From the NCBI RefSeq assembly GCF_008728515.1, contig NC_044976.1, positions 33,317,376 to 33,381,375 of the forward strand: a stretch of DNA of 64,000 bases, in the 5' to 3' direction. Source of the stretch: Papio anubis. Taxonomy: Eukaryota > Chordata > Mammalia > Primates > Cercopithecidae. Positions 1 to 12,504 of the stretch are shown here, in pieces; the first letter of the stretch is position 1; the number at the start of each line of letters is the position of its first letter. The notes beneath the pieces are model-generated. The model was not told the DNA's origin. It did not search any database and saw only the letters and a list, made by a program, of their open reading frames with translations. The translations under genes and the position numbers were made by a program.

Positions 1-237
1 CAATCTCAGCTTACTGAAACCTCCGCCTCCCAGGTTCAAACAATTCTCCTGCCTCAGCCTCCTGAGTAGCTGGGATTACAGGTGTCCGCCACCACAGCCA
101 GCTAATTTTTGTGTTTTTAGTAGAGATGGGGTTTCATCATATTGGCCAGGTTGGTCTCAAACTCCTGACCCAGGTGATCTGCCTGCCTTAACCTCCCAAA
201 GTGCTGGGATTACAGGCGTGAACCACTGCACCCAGCC
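1..237 (-). repeat. Alu, truncated by the window edge
   Basis: Reverse-strand Alu body ending in cacccagcc; its A-tail side lies outside the window. Confidence 0.9.
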
Positions 238-839
238 ATCACACAGACATCTTGGATGCTGGCTTTTAATTAAGCTGACTTTTAACTATTGAGTTCCTTT
301 AAAAAAATTTTTTTAACCTCATTACCATATTTCAGCTAGGACAAATTGCTGCTATTTCGGAAGTATAGTCATTGCTCCTTCAGTTTGGCCTGGCTAGCAA
401 AAAGGTGGCCTTGTTATGTAAATAAACCCCTTAGTAGTCAAAACAAAAAAAATTTTTCCTTTTTTTTTTTTTTTTTTTTCCTTTTGTTGGCTGTTTTTTC
501 TCCCCCACCATACCACTTTTGTGTTGTGGGGGTGGAGGGGGAATTTAACCATTTCAGGGCCTTGTTCCCCATAATTTGGAACTTTCCTTCGGATTTGATC
601 AAGACAGATAAAGTTGGTCAAACCCAATGGGAAAAGGACCAAAACAGCAACAAAAATGGACACAAACAACAACAACAAAAAACAGTTAAGCAAAACAAAC
701 GACCGCACAACTTACATGGATTACTGAGTGCTCTAATGGTAAGGAGAAATTAAGACCAGCTGGTTGTTACCTTTAGACAAGACAAAACTGCAATTCATCT
801 ACTTACTTAGGGATGGATCTCAGGCTGAAGACTGCTCCC
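238..839. other. Unassigned intergenic sequence
   Basis: AT-rich, with a T22 tract at about 458-480 and a CAA-rich stretch near 660-700. It may belong to the internal part of the adjacent LTR element. The two opposite frames here are low-complexity and not credible genes. Confidence 0.4.
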
Positions 840-1830
840 TACCACCCTAGAAGCAAGAAGAAAAAAAAAAACAAACAAAAAAACTCACCTTCCCTATTGG
901 AAGCAAGCTCAAACTCAGTAGAGGAGTTAACCTGCGTTCCATCATCATGGAAGCTGGAAAACTTGGCCTTCCTTGTTGGAAGCAAGTAAAACTAAAAGAA
1001 AAAAAAGGAAGTTGTACAGCAAAATAATCCTTTAGATCTCAACCAAATCTTGGGAAATCAGGGATTCTCTGGAGTGGGTGATCCAGGCCTCAGCAAGTTG
1101 TCCTATTGGTTTGAGCCATAAAGATAGATCAAGCTGGTACCAGGCACCAACAGGAGGTTTGTCAAGGTCAGGGGCACCTCCACTCAGAATCCCTTCATGG
1201 TTACCAAAACATGAACCCTGAAAATCTGAGACAGATCTCAGTTCATTTCGAAAGTTGATTTTGCCAAAGTTGAGGATGCACACCCATGACACAGACTCAG
1301 GAGGTCCTGACGACACGTGCCCAACGTGGTCAGAGCACAGCTTGGTTTTATAGATTTTAGGGAGACATGAGACAGCCATCAACATATGTAAAATGAACAT
1401 TGGTTTGGTCCAGAAAGGCGGGACAACTCGAAGCAAAAGTGGGACAACTGAAAGCAAAAGCAGGACAACTGGATGTAGGGAGGGGCCTTCCAGGTCATAG
1501 GTAGATAAGAGACAAAGGGTTGCATTCCTTTGAGTTTCTGATTAGCCTCTCCAAAAGAGGCAATTAGATATGCATTTATCTCAGTGCGCAGAGGGGTGAT
1601 TTTGAATAGAATGGGAGGCAGGTTTGCCCTCAGCAGCTCCCAGCTTGACTTTTCCCTTTAGCTCAGTAATTTTGGGGGCCCAAGATATTTTCCTTCCACA
1701 CCCTGTTAACACTGAGCTGAGAGAGGTTCCGGCACTCACCATGATTATTCCAAATTCCCGACACCCGCAAACATATGAGTTCTCTCCCAAAACTCATCAC
1801 ACTCTGTATACATCACAATTATAACCTTAG
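840..1830 (-). mobile_element. ERV-type LTR remnant (ERV1/MER4-like, family uncertain)
   Basis: Read on the minus strand it has LTR architecture: imperfect repeats of gggacaact/gcaaaag type (plus 1419-1470), a tataaaacc box, a degenerate poly(A)-signal region (ggcaaaatcaac), then U5-like sequence. The 141-codon frame through it is an LTR translation, not a viral gene. Family assignment is from memory. Confidence 0.5.
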
Positions 1831-1924
1831 CACGCTGTATTGTAATTATTTGCATGTATATCTGCCCTCTAAGCTCCTTAAAGTGTTGGGGGAGCTCTTC
1901 TTTTATTGAGTGTTGTTTTTTTTT

Positions 1925-2145
1925 TAACTTGCCACTTTAACCATTTGAAGTATACAGTTCAGTGGCATTAATTACATTCACAATGTTATCCAACCATCAC
2001 TTCAATCTATTTACATATTTTTTATTACCCCCAAACAGAAACTTCCCATTCATCCCTACCCTAACATCTGATAATCTCTCGTCTTTCCATCTCTATCAAT
2101 TTGTCTATCCTAGAGATCTCATATAAGTGGAGTCATACAACATAT
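1925..2145 (-). mobile_element. L1M 3' UTR fragment
   Basis: Contains the characteristic antisense L1M string gtatacagttcagtggcatt followed by accatcac and ataagtggagtcata. Confidence 0.7.
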
Positions 2146-2154
2146 ATATATATT

Positions 2155-2402
2155 TTCTGAGATGGAGTCCTGCTCTGTCACGGCAACCTCTGTCTCCAAG
2201 GCTCAAGAGATTCTCCTGCCTCAGCTTCCCGAGTACCTGGGATTACAAGCGTGCACCACCATGCCTGGCTAATTTTTGTATTTTTAGTAGAGACCAGATT
2301 TCACCATGTTGGTCAGGCTGGTGTCAAACTCCTGACCTCGTGATCCACCTGCCTCGGCCTCCCAAAGTGCTGGGATTACAGGCTGAGCTGCTGCGCCCGG
2401 CC
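2155..2402 (-). repeat. Alu
   Basis: Reverse-strand Alu with an internal deletion in the left monomer; ends cgcccggcc. Confidence 0.9.
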
Positions 2403-2869
2403 TATTTTCTATTCTTATACAACTTCTTGTTCTTTGTTCTGGGATTCAGTTAACTTACATGGAAAGGGTTTGATCATTTTGTTACTACTTTTGTCATTTG
2501 TCCAGCAGGTCTGAAGTAGTGCTCAAGCTGGGGCTAATTAGACAAAGCAAGCCCTACCTGAGTATTTTCCCAGTGCCTGGTGAATTACGAATTTTTCTAG
2601 TCTAGCTGCTGAGAACAGGCACTATTCTCAGTCCTGTATGAGTGCCAGGCACTGTTCTCCAATCCATTCTAATGGTTTTACCTCAGTTTCAGGAAGTTTC
2701 TCTCACACATGCACTGATCAGCACTCTGCTGAATATTTGAGGGAGGCCCTCTGCAGATACCTGGACGTCTGGTACAAATTTAAAGACCTTGATGTTGAAG
2801 GAGTGAAGGACATGCCATCCCAAAATATGCTGGATTGGTATATTGATTATTTCTAGCTAAAACATTGGT
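2403..2869. other. Unassigned intergenic sequence
   Basis: No gene recognised. The segment near 2790-2855 (catcccaaaatatgctg, tattgattatttc) resembles an old LTR end but I cannot name it. Confidence 0.3.
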
Positions 2870-2871
2870 GA

Positions 2872-3147
2872 GGACAGAGGTGGTGGCTCACGTCTGCAAT
2901 CCCAACACTTTAAGGCCAGGGGTTTGAGACCAGCCTGGCCAACATGGTGAAACCTTGACTCTACAAAAAGTACAAAAATTAGCTTGCCATAGTGGTGCAC
3001 ACCTATCATCCCAACTGTTTGGGTGGCTAAGGCACAAGAATTGCTTGAACCTCAGGAGGTGGAGGTTGCAGTGAGCCAAGATTAAACCACTACACTCCAG
3101 CCTGGGCAACAAAGGGAGACTGTCTCAAAACAAAAACAAAACAAAAC
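2872..3147 (+). repeat. Alu
   Basis: Forward Alu, diverged, ending in an (AAAAC)n tail. Confidence 0.9.
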
Positions 3148-3467
3148 GTTAGCGAAATTGTAGTTTCGGGAAGAACTAGCTGACCTGTCCCTTCCTGCAC
3201 GCAGCAAGCCATAAGGATTCCTCCAGGAGGAGTACCCTCCCCATACCAGGGTGAGAAAATAGCCCTCATTATCAGAGACACACTGTGAGGCTGCCATAGA
3301 CCCAAATAAACATACTCAACCAAGTAACTCTTGTCTTCTGTTAGTTTTACACCCTCCCCTACATTGCCTAGTGACTCCCCTAGAAATTTACTACCTCTCG
3401 CCAGATTTTCTTTATTCTGTCATTGCTTCTCAAGTTCATCATCCTTTGTCTAAAAAGTATAAACACA

Positions 3468-4449
3468 GCCGGGTGCGGTGGCTCATGCCTATAATCCCAG
3501 CACTTTGGGAGGCCAAGGCGGGAAGATCACTCGAGGTCAGGAGCTCGAGACCAACCTGGTCAACATGGTGAAACCCTGTCTCTACTTAAAATACAAAAAT
3601 TAGCCAGGCGTGGTGACGGGTGCCTATAGTCCCAGCTACTTGGGAGGCTGAGGCAGGAAAATTGCATGAACCAGGAGGCAGAGGTTGCAGTGAGCTGAGA
3701 TCGGTTCACTGCCCTCCAGCCCAGGCAACAGAGCGAGACTCCATCTCAAAAACCAATTAAATAAATAAATAAATAGGCCGGGCGCGGTGGCTCAAGCCTG
3801 TAATCCCAGCACTTTGGGAGGCCGAGACGGGCGGATCACGAGGTCAGGAGATCGAGACCATCCTGGCTGACACGGTGAAACCCCGTCTCTACTAAAAAAT
3901 ACAAAAACTTAGCCGGGCAAGGTGGCGGGCGCCTGTAGTCCCAGCTACTCGGGAGGCTGAGGCAGGAGAATGGTGTAAACCCAGGAGGTGGAGCTTGCAG
4001 TGAGCTGAGATCCGGCCACTGCACTCCAGCCTGGGCGACAGAGCGAGACTCTGTCTCAAAAAAATAAATAAATAAAATAAAAAATAAAAAATAAATAAAT
4101 AAATAAATAAATTCGCCAGGCATGGTGGTGTGTGCCTGTAGTCCCAGCTACTCAGGAGACTGAGGCAGGAGAATTGCCTGAACCCGGGAGGCGGAGGCTG
4201 CAGTGAACCAAGATCACACCACTATACTACAGCTTAGGCAGCAAAGCGAGACTTTGTCTCAAAAAAAAAAAAAAAAAAAAAATCAGCCCTGCATAGTGGC
4301 ACATGCCTATACTCCCAGCTACTCGAGAGGCTGAGCCAGGAGGATCTCTCAGGCCTAGGAAGTCAAGGCAGCAGTGAGCTCTCTTTGCACCACTGCACTC
4401 CAACCTGGGTGATAAAGTGAGAGACCCTGTCTCTAAAAAAATAAAAAAA
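3468..4449 (+). repeat. Tandem run of four forward Alu units
   Basis: Full Alu 3468-3774, younger AluY 3776-4110 with a (TAAA)n tail, a right-half Alu 4112-4282, and a diverged monomer 4283-4449. Confidence 0.9.
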
Positions 4450-4525
4450 TGTAAAAGTATCAAATTATATAGTTTAAATATATGCATTTTATTGTGTATC
4501 ACGTATCCCTCAATAAATGTGGGTA
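4450..4525 (+). mobile_element. L1M 3' end fragment
   Basis: Carries gtttaaatatatgcatttta and cctcaataaatg, a common L1M terminus. Confidence 0.45.
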
Positions 4526-4828
4526 GAATTAGTGACTCACAGACACTAGGAATTCTATAGAGGCTCAGATATACATTTCAGGAACAACTGACAAGTAATA
4601 TAAGAACATCTATATATAGAACATCTTGTTCCATCTTCTTGTTTTTATATTCATGTTCAATTACTTTTTAAGTCTCATTTCTTAGAGGCAGAATTCATAG
4701 ATTTCTTAGGTATTTTTTCCCTAAAGGCAGAGCCTGAGACAAAGACATGGTTGGGGTTGTTTATTTGGGAGGTGACCCCAGGAAGTGGAAGTGAAGGAGT
4801 GGAGAATATGATTGAAATAAGAAAGGGA
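4526..4828. other. Unassigned intergenic sequence
   Basis: I see no gene or repeat I can name here. Confidence 0.3.
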
Positions 4829-5131
4829 TGGCCGGGCGTGGTGGCTCAAGCCTGTAATCCCAGCACTTTGGGAGGCCGAGACGGGCGGATCACGAGGTCA
4901 GGAGATCGAGACCATCCTGGCTAACACGGTGAAACCCGTCTCTACTAAAAAATACAAAAAAAAAAACTAGCCGGGAGAGGTGGCGGGTGCCTGTAGTCCC
5001 AGCTACTCGGGAGGCTGAGGCAGGAGAATGGCGTAAACCCGGGAGGCGGAGCTTGCAGTGAGCTGAGATCCGGCCACTGCACTCCAGCCTGGGCGACAGA
5101 GCGAGACTCCGTCTCAAAAAAAAAAAAAAAA
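4829..5131 (+). repeat. AluY with target-site duplication
   Basis: Full-length young Alu flanked by gaaataagaaaggg on both sides. Confidence 0.95.
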
Positions 5132-5489
5132 GAAAGAAATAAGAAAGGGGAAAAAAATCCAATAAAGGGTGTTACTAAAGTGGTCACCATGCAAAGAACA
5201 ACTGGGGCTCAATCTTACTGGGACTCTCTAAGGAACCATGTAGACAGTACTTTGGACCGTCCTACTGAAGAGCAGGGAGGTTGGGGCATTTATCCACCAA
5301 TTCTAACTGAGAATTCCCCTGGGATATTAATTCCCCCACACTTACAGGTTGTGCCTCCAAATGGCAAGCAGTACCCCCGAAGCAGGAAAAGAGATGCCCC
5401 CATAGCCCTTGTTTGATGTGGGATGATGATAAGTACGTGAGAATTTCCATACAGAGATCAAAGCTGCACTCAAGTGAGCCTCTTAAGTG

Positions 5490-5945
5490 GATGGAGCAAG
5501 ACTATAAAAGTGATTAAAAGCACAGGTTCTGGAGTCATTCAACCCTAGTTCAAATCTCAGTTCCATCATTTTGTACTTTGAGCCTAAGCAACTTTTTTTT
5601 TTTTTTTTTTAGATGGAGTCTCACTCTTTCTCCAGGTTGGAGTATAGTGGTGCAATCTCGGTTCGCTGCAACCTCTGTCTCCTGGGTTCAAGCGATTCTC
5701 GTGCCTCAGCCCCCCGAGTAGCTGGGACTACAGGCGCCCACCATTACACTAGCTAATTTTTGTATTTTCAGTAGAGAGGGGGTTTCGCCATGTTGGCCAG
5801 GCTGGTCTCGAACTCCTGACCTCAGGTGATCCACCTGCCTCAGCCTCCCAAAGTGCTGGGATTGCAGACATGAGCCACTGCGCCCGACCGCAACAATAAT
5901 TTAGATAATGCATATCAAGTGCTTAGCACAGTATTTGCCACATGG
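5490..5945 (+). repeat. MIR split by a reverse Alu
   Basis: The MIR core (gattaaaagcacaggttctggagtc form) at 5508-5590 resumes at 5890-5945 (aagtgcttagcacagtattt) after an Alu at 5591-5889 on the minus strand. Confidence 0.75.
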
Positions 5946-6230
5946 TAACAATCAACTCAATTATGTATTTTATTCATCAGAGAAGATTCCAGATAACTTT
6001 ACCTACCCTCAAAGGGCAAAGTTTCCTCATCACTCAGGATATTCTTACCAAATTAATCGTGGGTTTTGAAGGCAAAAGCAAATCATAGGGTACAAAAATT
6101 TTACTGGACAGAAAAAGGAGACTGACCAAAGTGGCTAGTCTGAGAGAAAAGTAGGTTCCTGGATAAGGAAATCAAGCTAAGTACTTTTAAGACTAATCAT
6201 AATTCTTAAATACTATAAAAGAAATACACC

Positions 6231-6536
6231 AGCCACGCACGGTGGCTCATGCCTGTAATTCCAGCACTTTGGGAGGCCGAGGCGGGAAGATCACCTGAGG
6301 TCAGGAGTTCAAGACCAGCCTGTCCAATATGGCAAAACCCCATCTATACTAAAAAATACAAAAATTACCCAGGCATGGTGGCAGACGCCTTTAATTCCAG
6401 CTACTTGGGAGGCTGAGGCAGGGAGAATTGTTTGAACCTGGGAGGTGGAGGTTGCAGTGAGCTGAGATCTAACCACTGCACTCCAGCCTGGGCGACAGAG
6501 CAAGACTCTGTCTCAAAAAAAAAAAAAAAAAAAAAA
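6231..6536 (+). repeat. Alu
   Basis: Full forward Alu with an A22 tail. Confidence 0.92.
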
Positions 6537-6558
6537 GGGGAGAGAAGCACATCAAAAA

Positions 6559-6859
6559 TCTTTTTTGTTTTGTTTTGAGATGGAGTCTCGCTCTGTCGCC
6601 CAGCCTGGAGTGCGGTGGCGCGATCTCTGCTCACTGCAAGCTCCGTCTCCCGGGTTCACACCATTCTCCTGCCTTAGCCTCCCGAGTAGCTGGGACTACA
6701 GGTGCCCGCCACCACGCCCGGCTAATTTTTTGTATTTTTAGTAGAGACGGGGTTTCACCGCGTTAGCCAGGATGGTCTCGATTTCCTGACACCTCATGAT
6801 CCGCCTGCCTTGGCCTCCCAAAGTGCTGGGATTACAGGCTTGAGCCACCGAGCCTGGCC
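6559..6859 (-). repeat. AluY
   Basis: Full reverse Alu, close to AluY. Confidence 0.93.
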
Positions 6860-6883
6860 CAAAAATCTTTTTAAAAATGTCTC

Positions 6884-7188
6884 CGGCCGGGCGCGGTGGC
6901 TCAAGCCTGTAATCCCAGCACTTTGGGAGGCCAAGGCGGGTGGATCACGAGGTCAGGAGATCGAGACCATCCTGGCTAACATGGTGAAACCCCGTCTCTA
7001 CTAAAAATACAAAAAACTAGCCGGGCGAGGTGGCGGGCGCCTGTAGTCCCAGCTACTTGGAGGCTGAGGCGGGAGAATGGCGTGTACCCGGGAGGTGGAG
7101 CTTGCAGTGAGCCGAGATCGTGCCACTGCACTCCAGCCTGGGCGACACAGCGAGACTCCGTCTCAAAAAAAAAAAAAAAAAAAAAAAG
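6884..7188 (+). repeat. AluY
   Basis: Full forward young Alu with an A23 tail; forms an inverted pair with the Alu at 6559. Confidence 0.94.
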
Positions 7189-7349
7189 GTCTCCTATTCG
7201 TTCAATTTATTGAGACTGAAACAAAATAAAATGTTGTTTTAAGTAATATGTTTCCATCATATTTAAGAACAAAGCCATATTTAACTTTCTTAAAAAAAAA
7301 AATAGGGGGAAACCACTTTTATATCTAGTTGTACTAAAATACTCCATAT

Positions 7350-7679
7350 TTTTTTTTATTTTATTATTTTATTTTTTTTAATTTTTTTTTATTTTTGAGA
7401 CGGAGTCTCGCTCTGTCGCCCAGGCTGGAGTGCAGTGGCCGGATCTCAGCTCACTGCAAGCTCCGCCTCCCGGGTTTACGCCATTCTCCTGCCTCAGCCT
7501 CCCGAGTAGCTGGGACCACAGGCGCCCGCCACCTTGACTGGCTAGTTTTTTGTATTTTTTAGTAGAGACGGGGTTTCACGGTGTTCGCCAGGATGGTCTC
7601 GATCTCCTGACCTCGTGATCCGCCCGTCTCGGCCTCCCAAAGTGCTGGGATTACAGGCTTGAGCCACTGCACCCGGCCT
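7350..7679 (-). repeat. AluY (Old World monkey type)
   Basis: Reverse young Alu with gtggccggatctcagctcac and caggcttgagccac; inserted beside an L1 3' end. Confidence 0.94.
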
Positions 7680-7890
7680 ATTTTATTTTTTATTTTTATT
7701 TTATTTTATTTTATTTTATTTTACTTTTTTTTTATTATACTTTAAGTTCTAGGGTACATGTGCATAACATGCAGGTTTGTTACATATGTATACTTGTGCC
7801 ATGTTGGTGTGCTGCACCCATCAACTCATCAGCACCCAACAACTCGTCATTTACATCAGGTATAACTCCCAATGCAATCCCTCCCCCCTC
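7680..7890 (-). mobile_element. L1P 3' end
   Basis: Antisense L1 terminus: actttaagttctagggtaca, tgttacatatgtatac, catgttggtgtgctgcacc. Confidence 0.85.
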
Positions 7891-8308
7891 CCAAATACTC
7901 CATATTTAATGCCAATATTAAATATAAGAAACCTTATACAACCAAGCAAGCAGAGAAAAAAAAATATTGGATAGGTTTATTGAGGGGTGAAATAAACTGT
8001 TATTTTCTTGTTCTGACCAAGAACATTTAAAAACTATTCCTATTTATCAACCCCTGACTACATACGCTATTCTGGGAATTTCTAATGTCTACCATAGGAT
8101 ACTAAAGACCCAAACTACACCAGATCTTCAAACATTTCAGCATGAGGAGAGCTCATGGATCCTCTTCACAAATTCAGTGTGTGACTGTAGTGAAGACATT
8201 ACCACATCAAAGTGTCCTTACACAGGAGACAGCAATAAAACTATCTACGGTAATCATGTCCAGGGGTGTTGGAAAAATCAATACACACACCTGGGACACG
8301 TAAAGTTC
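7891..8308. other. Unassigned intergenic sequence
   Basis: I see no gene and no repeat I can name. Confidence 0.3.
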
Positions 8309-8581
8309 TTTTTGAGACGGAGTCTCGCCTGTCACCAGGCTGGAGTGCAGTGGCCGGACCTCAGCTCAATGCTGCAAGCTCCAGCCCGGTTCCCCGCCAT
8401 TCCTACTCTGCCTCGAGTACAACCACAGGGCTTCACCTCTGGCGCCGGGCTAATTTTTGTATTTTTAGTAGAGACTGGAGCCATCAGGTTAGCCAGATGG
8501 TCTCGATCTCCTGACCTCGATCCACTGCCGCATTCCTCCCAAAGTGCTGGGATTACAGGCTTGAGCCACCGCGCCCGGCCT
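8309..8581 (-). repeat. AluY with dense small indels
   Basis: Reverse young Alu whose middle (8370-8460) is scrambled by many short deletions and substitutions, while its ends are near-perfect. Probably poor sequence quality. Confidence 0.85.
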
Positions 8582-8600
8582 CTTTTTTTTCAAATGAAAT

Positions 8601-9091
8601 AGCAACTGGGTGCAGTGACTCAGGCTTTTCATCCTGGCACTTTTGGAAGCTAAGGTGGGAGGACTGCTTGAGCCCAGGAGTTAAAGACCAGCCCGGCCAA
8701 CATGGCAAGACCCTGTCTCTACAAAACAAAATTAAAAATTAGCTGGGCATGGTGGCACAAACCTGTGTTTCCAGCTACCCGGGAGGCTGAGATGGGAGGA
8801 TCACCTGGGCCTGGGAGGTTAAGGCTGCAATGAGCGGTGGTCCTGCCACTGCACTCCAGCCTGGGTGACAGAGTGAGACCCCATCTCTAAAATAAATAAA
8901 ATAAAATAATAAAATAAAATAGAAATAACTTCCCACATAGTAGTAGTCCCAGCTACTCGGGAGGCTGAGGCGGGAGAATGGCGTGAACCCGGGAGGCGGA
9001 GCTTGCAGTGAGATTGTCGAGATCGCACCACTGCACTCCAGACTGGGTGACAGAGCGAGACTCTGTCTCAAAAAAAAAAAAAAAAAAAAAA
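8601..9091 (+). repeat. Two forward Alus (full, then right half)
   Basis: Diverged Alu 8601-8932 and a young right-half Alu 8942-9091. Confidence 0.9.
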
Positions 9092-9102
9092 TTAGCCAGG
9101 CA

Positions 9103-9410
9103 TGGGCTGGGTGCCGTGGCTCATGTCTGTAATCCCAGCACTTTGGGAGGCTGAGGCAGGTGGATCACCTGAGGTCAGGAGTTCGAGACCAGCCTGCCAA
9201 CAGGGTGAAATCCCCTCTCTACTAAAAATACAAACAAATTTGCCAGATGTGGTGGTGCACGCTTGTAGTCCCAGCTACTTGGGAGACTGAAGGACGAGAA
9301 TCATTTTAACCTGGGAGGCGGAGTCTACAGTGAGCTGAGATTGCGCCACTGCACTCTAGCCTGGGAGACAAGAGCAAAACTCCGTCTCAAAAAAACAAAA
9401 ACAAACAAAA
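9103..9410 (+). repeat. Alu
   Basis: Forward Alu with an A/C-interrupted tail. Confidence 0.92.
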
Positions 9411-9540
9411 AAGATAACTTGCTTTTTCTTGAGGCTTTGAAAACGACCTGGTCTGGTCTTTGTAAAATAATGAATGATGTTTAAATAGTAGTTGTCTACA
9501 GGAACGAGGCATAATAGAATCTTCTATACTACATATTTTT

Positions 9541-9834
9541 TCTTTTTTTGAGATGGAATCTCCCTCCATTACCCAGGCTGCAGTACAGTGTCACCATCTC
9601 AGCTCACTGCAATCTCCGTCTCCCAGGTTCAAGCTATTATCCGGCCTCAGCCTCCCAAGTAGCTGGGATTACAGGCATGTGCCACCACGCCCGGCTAATT
9701 TATTTTTGTATTTTTAGTAGAGACAGCGTTTCACCATATTGGCCAGGCTGGTCTCGAACTCCTGATCTCGTAATCTGCCCACCTCGGCCTCCCAAAGTGT
9801 TGGGATTACAGGCGTGAGCCATCGCGCCCGGCCT
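9541..9834 (-). repeat. Alu
   Basis: Full reverse Alu. Confidence 0.93.
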
Positions 9835-10234
9835 TCAGATATTCTTTCAAGTAGCTAGTCACATTATTTAGCCTTAAAGAAAATTGAAGCTTCTAGAATT
9901 TTAGAATCTATAAACTCCTCAATTAAAAGGTCTTTATGAGGAAATCTAAAAAGTTTGAAAGCGGAAGGAACATATTATTCTAAAGTGACATTAATTCAGG
10001 AACATGGAAATGTAGAAAATTACACTTAATGCTCTAAGAACTACATACACAGAAATGAAGAAATAGCCACAGACTTTGGAATTCTGTTTCACTCTGAGCA
10101 GCTTGGGCAAATTTTCTTGGTAGAAGGTGGTGACCTGCTAGATGAAATTTGCTCAGTAATCCACAGTATGGAAGAGCTGAAAAGTCCAGTCCTGTAACAA
10201 GCAGAATGCCTAATGAAAGGTAATTTTACAATCA
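9835..10234. other. Unassigned intergenic sequence
   Basis: AT-rich; no gene recognised. Confidence 0.3.
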
Positions 10235-10462
10235 AGGCCAGGTACGGTGGCTCATGCCTGTAATCCCACACTTTGGGAGACACAGGAGGGCAGGTCACTT
10301 GAGCTCAGGAGTTCAAGACCAGGCTGGGCAACATGGCGAAACCCCATCTCTACTAAAAATACAGAAATTAGCCAGAGGTGGTGGTGCACACCTCTGTAGT
10401 CTCAGCTACTTGGGAGGCTGATGTAGGAGAATCACTTGCCCCCGGGAGGTGAGCAGAGATCA
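10235..10462 (+). repeat. Alu, 3' truncated
   Basis: Forward Alu that stops in the right monomer after cccgggaggtgagc. Confidence 0.88.
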
Positions 10463-10676
10463 ACAATCAGAACCAGAAACTTCAACAGCTATGGTCAGAG
10501 TTTTAAAAAAGCTTTATTCTCACTAGAAGGAAAAACAGCATTAGATAGAAATGTGACTATTAAGTATAGATTCTTTCTTTTATAGAGCTTTTCGGGATTG
10601 AAATTTAATATTATGTTGAATATTATAACCAATGTTTAAATTTTGGACATCGCCAAATTTAAAATTTAAAAAAGAG

Positions 10677-11290
10677 CACCAGGCGTGGTGGCTCATGCTT
10701 GTAATCCCTGCACTTTGGGAGACTGAGACGGGTGGATCACTTGAGGTCAGGAGTTTGAGACCAGCCTGAACAACATGGTGAAAGCCCATCTCTACTAAAA
10801 ATACCAAAAATTAGCCTGGTGTGGTGGCAGGTGCCTGTAATCCCAACTACTTGGGAGGCCGAGGCACGAGAATCACTTGAACCCAGGAGGCGGAGGTTAC
10901 AGTGAGCTCAGATCACACCACTGCACTCCAGCCTGGGTGAGAGGGTAAGACTTGGTCTCAAAAAAAAAAAAAAAAAGAGAAAAATTATTACAATACATTG
11001 CACTACACATATACAAAAACTAGATATTTCTTTGGGAGGCTGAGGCAAGTGGGTCACTTGAGGCCAGGAGTGCGAGACCATCCTGGGCAACATGGTGAAA
11101 CTCTGTCCCTACTAAAGAAACAAAAATTAGCCAGGCGTGCTGGTGGGCTCCTGTAATCCCAGTTACTTGGGAGGCTGAGGCAGGAGAATGGCGTGAACCC
11201 GGGAGGCAGAGCTTGCGTGAGCCGAGATCACGCCACTGCACTCCAACCTGGGCAACAGAGCGAGACTCCGTCTCAAAAAAATAATAAAAT
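10677..11290 (+). repeat. Two forward Alus
   Basis: Full Alu 10677-10979 and a 5'-truncated Alu 11029-11290. Confidence 0.9.
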
Positions 11291-11357
11291 TCATCTGCAA
11301 AGACATCTACCAAGCAACTGCCTGTCCAACCTCAGCCAGGCAACACCCTTGTTAAGG

Positions 11358-11660
11358 ATTTTTTTTTTTTTTTTTTTGTGAGACGGAGTTCACTGTGTCT
11401 CCCAGGCTGGAGTGCAGTGGGCGCCGATCTCGCTCACTGCAAGCTCCGCCTCCTCGGCTTACGCCATTCTCCTGCCTCAGCCTCCCCGAGTAGCTGGGAC
11501 CACAGGCTCGCCACTCACCGCTAGTTTTTGCATTTTTAGTAGAGACGGGTTTCACTGTGCTCGGCCAGGATGGTCTCGACCTCCTGACCTCGTGATCCGC
11601 CTCGCCTCGCCTCCCAAAGTGCTGGGACTACAGGCTTGGAGCCACCAAGGCCTCGCCTCC
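11358..11660 (-). repeat. AluY with dense small indels
   Basis: Reverse young Alu with single-base insertions and deletions throughout (for example tgggcgccgatctcgctcac). Confidence 0.85.
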
Positions 11661-11759
11661 CTTTGTTAAGGATTTTTATAGCCAAGGATATCATTTCAAA
11701 GCAATGATGTAATCCTCTTCATTTTTTCCTTTGAAAACTGTGATTCTGTCTCTCATTTC

Positions 11760-12043
11760 TTTTTTTGAGACAGAGTTCTGCCTGTCACCCAGGCTGGAGT
11801 GCAGTGGTGTGATCTCAGCTTACCACAACCTCTGCCTCCTGGGTTTGATTCCCTTCACCAGTGTCTTCCGAGTAGCTGGGTGGGATTACACACACCACCA
11901 TCCCTGGCTAATTTTTGTATATTTAGTAGAGATAGGTTTTCGCCATGTTGACCAGGCTGGTCTCGAACTCCTAGCCTCATGTAATCCACCCACCTCAGTC
12001 TCCCAAAGTGCTGGGATTGCAGGCACGAGCCACCACACCCAGT
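11760..12043 (-). repeat. Alu
   Basis: Diverged reverse Alu. Confidence 0.9.
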
Positions 12044-12179
12044 CAAAACCTTTGTCTTTCTTTACCTACTCAATACATACACATAGTTTACTGTGGCACA
12101 CATATTCCCATTGCAATGCCTAACTCCTGAATAAATCTCTTTTTCTTTTAGAGAGCCTCTCTCTGTTTATTATTTAGAT

Positions 12180-12300
12180 TGACAGTGGTAATGATCTTAT
12201 TCGTGTATACATATGTCAAACTTTATCAAATTTGTACTTTAAATATGTGCAGTTTATTGTATATCAATTACTTCATTTAAGCTGTTTTTTAAAATGTTCA
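12180..12300 (+). mobile_element. L1M 3' end fragment
   Basis: Contains ttgtactttaaatatgtgca and gtttattgtatatcaatta, a common L1M terminus. Confidence 0.45.
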
Positions 12301-12504
12301 TTATGTTTTCCTGTGAAAAACAGAGATTTGTGTGACTATTTATAACTTTTTCCAACTTGTTCTGTCTCTGTTAAAACAAATCTGTTGTAGTCAGCTTCCA
12401 GCTCAGACAGAAAAGTGGTACCAGATTTTCCTCAGTGCTGTAAACAACTAGAAAACTGCATGACGTATATGAAACAACTGCTGTTCATACATGGTATGTG
12501 TGTT

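Noticed and set aside
346..753. A 135-codon frame with poly-Phe and Gln/Lys-rich stretches
   Set aside because: Driven by a T22 tract and CAA repeats; low complexity, no gene support.
2638..2856. A 72-codon frame ending DMPSQNMLDWYIDYF
   Set aside because: Looks briefly protein-like, but the nucleotide end resembles an old LTR and there is no start context or splice evidence.
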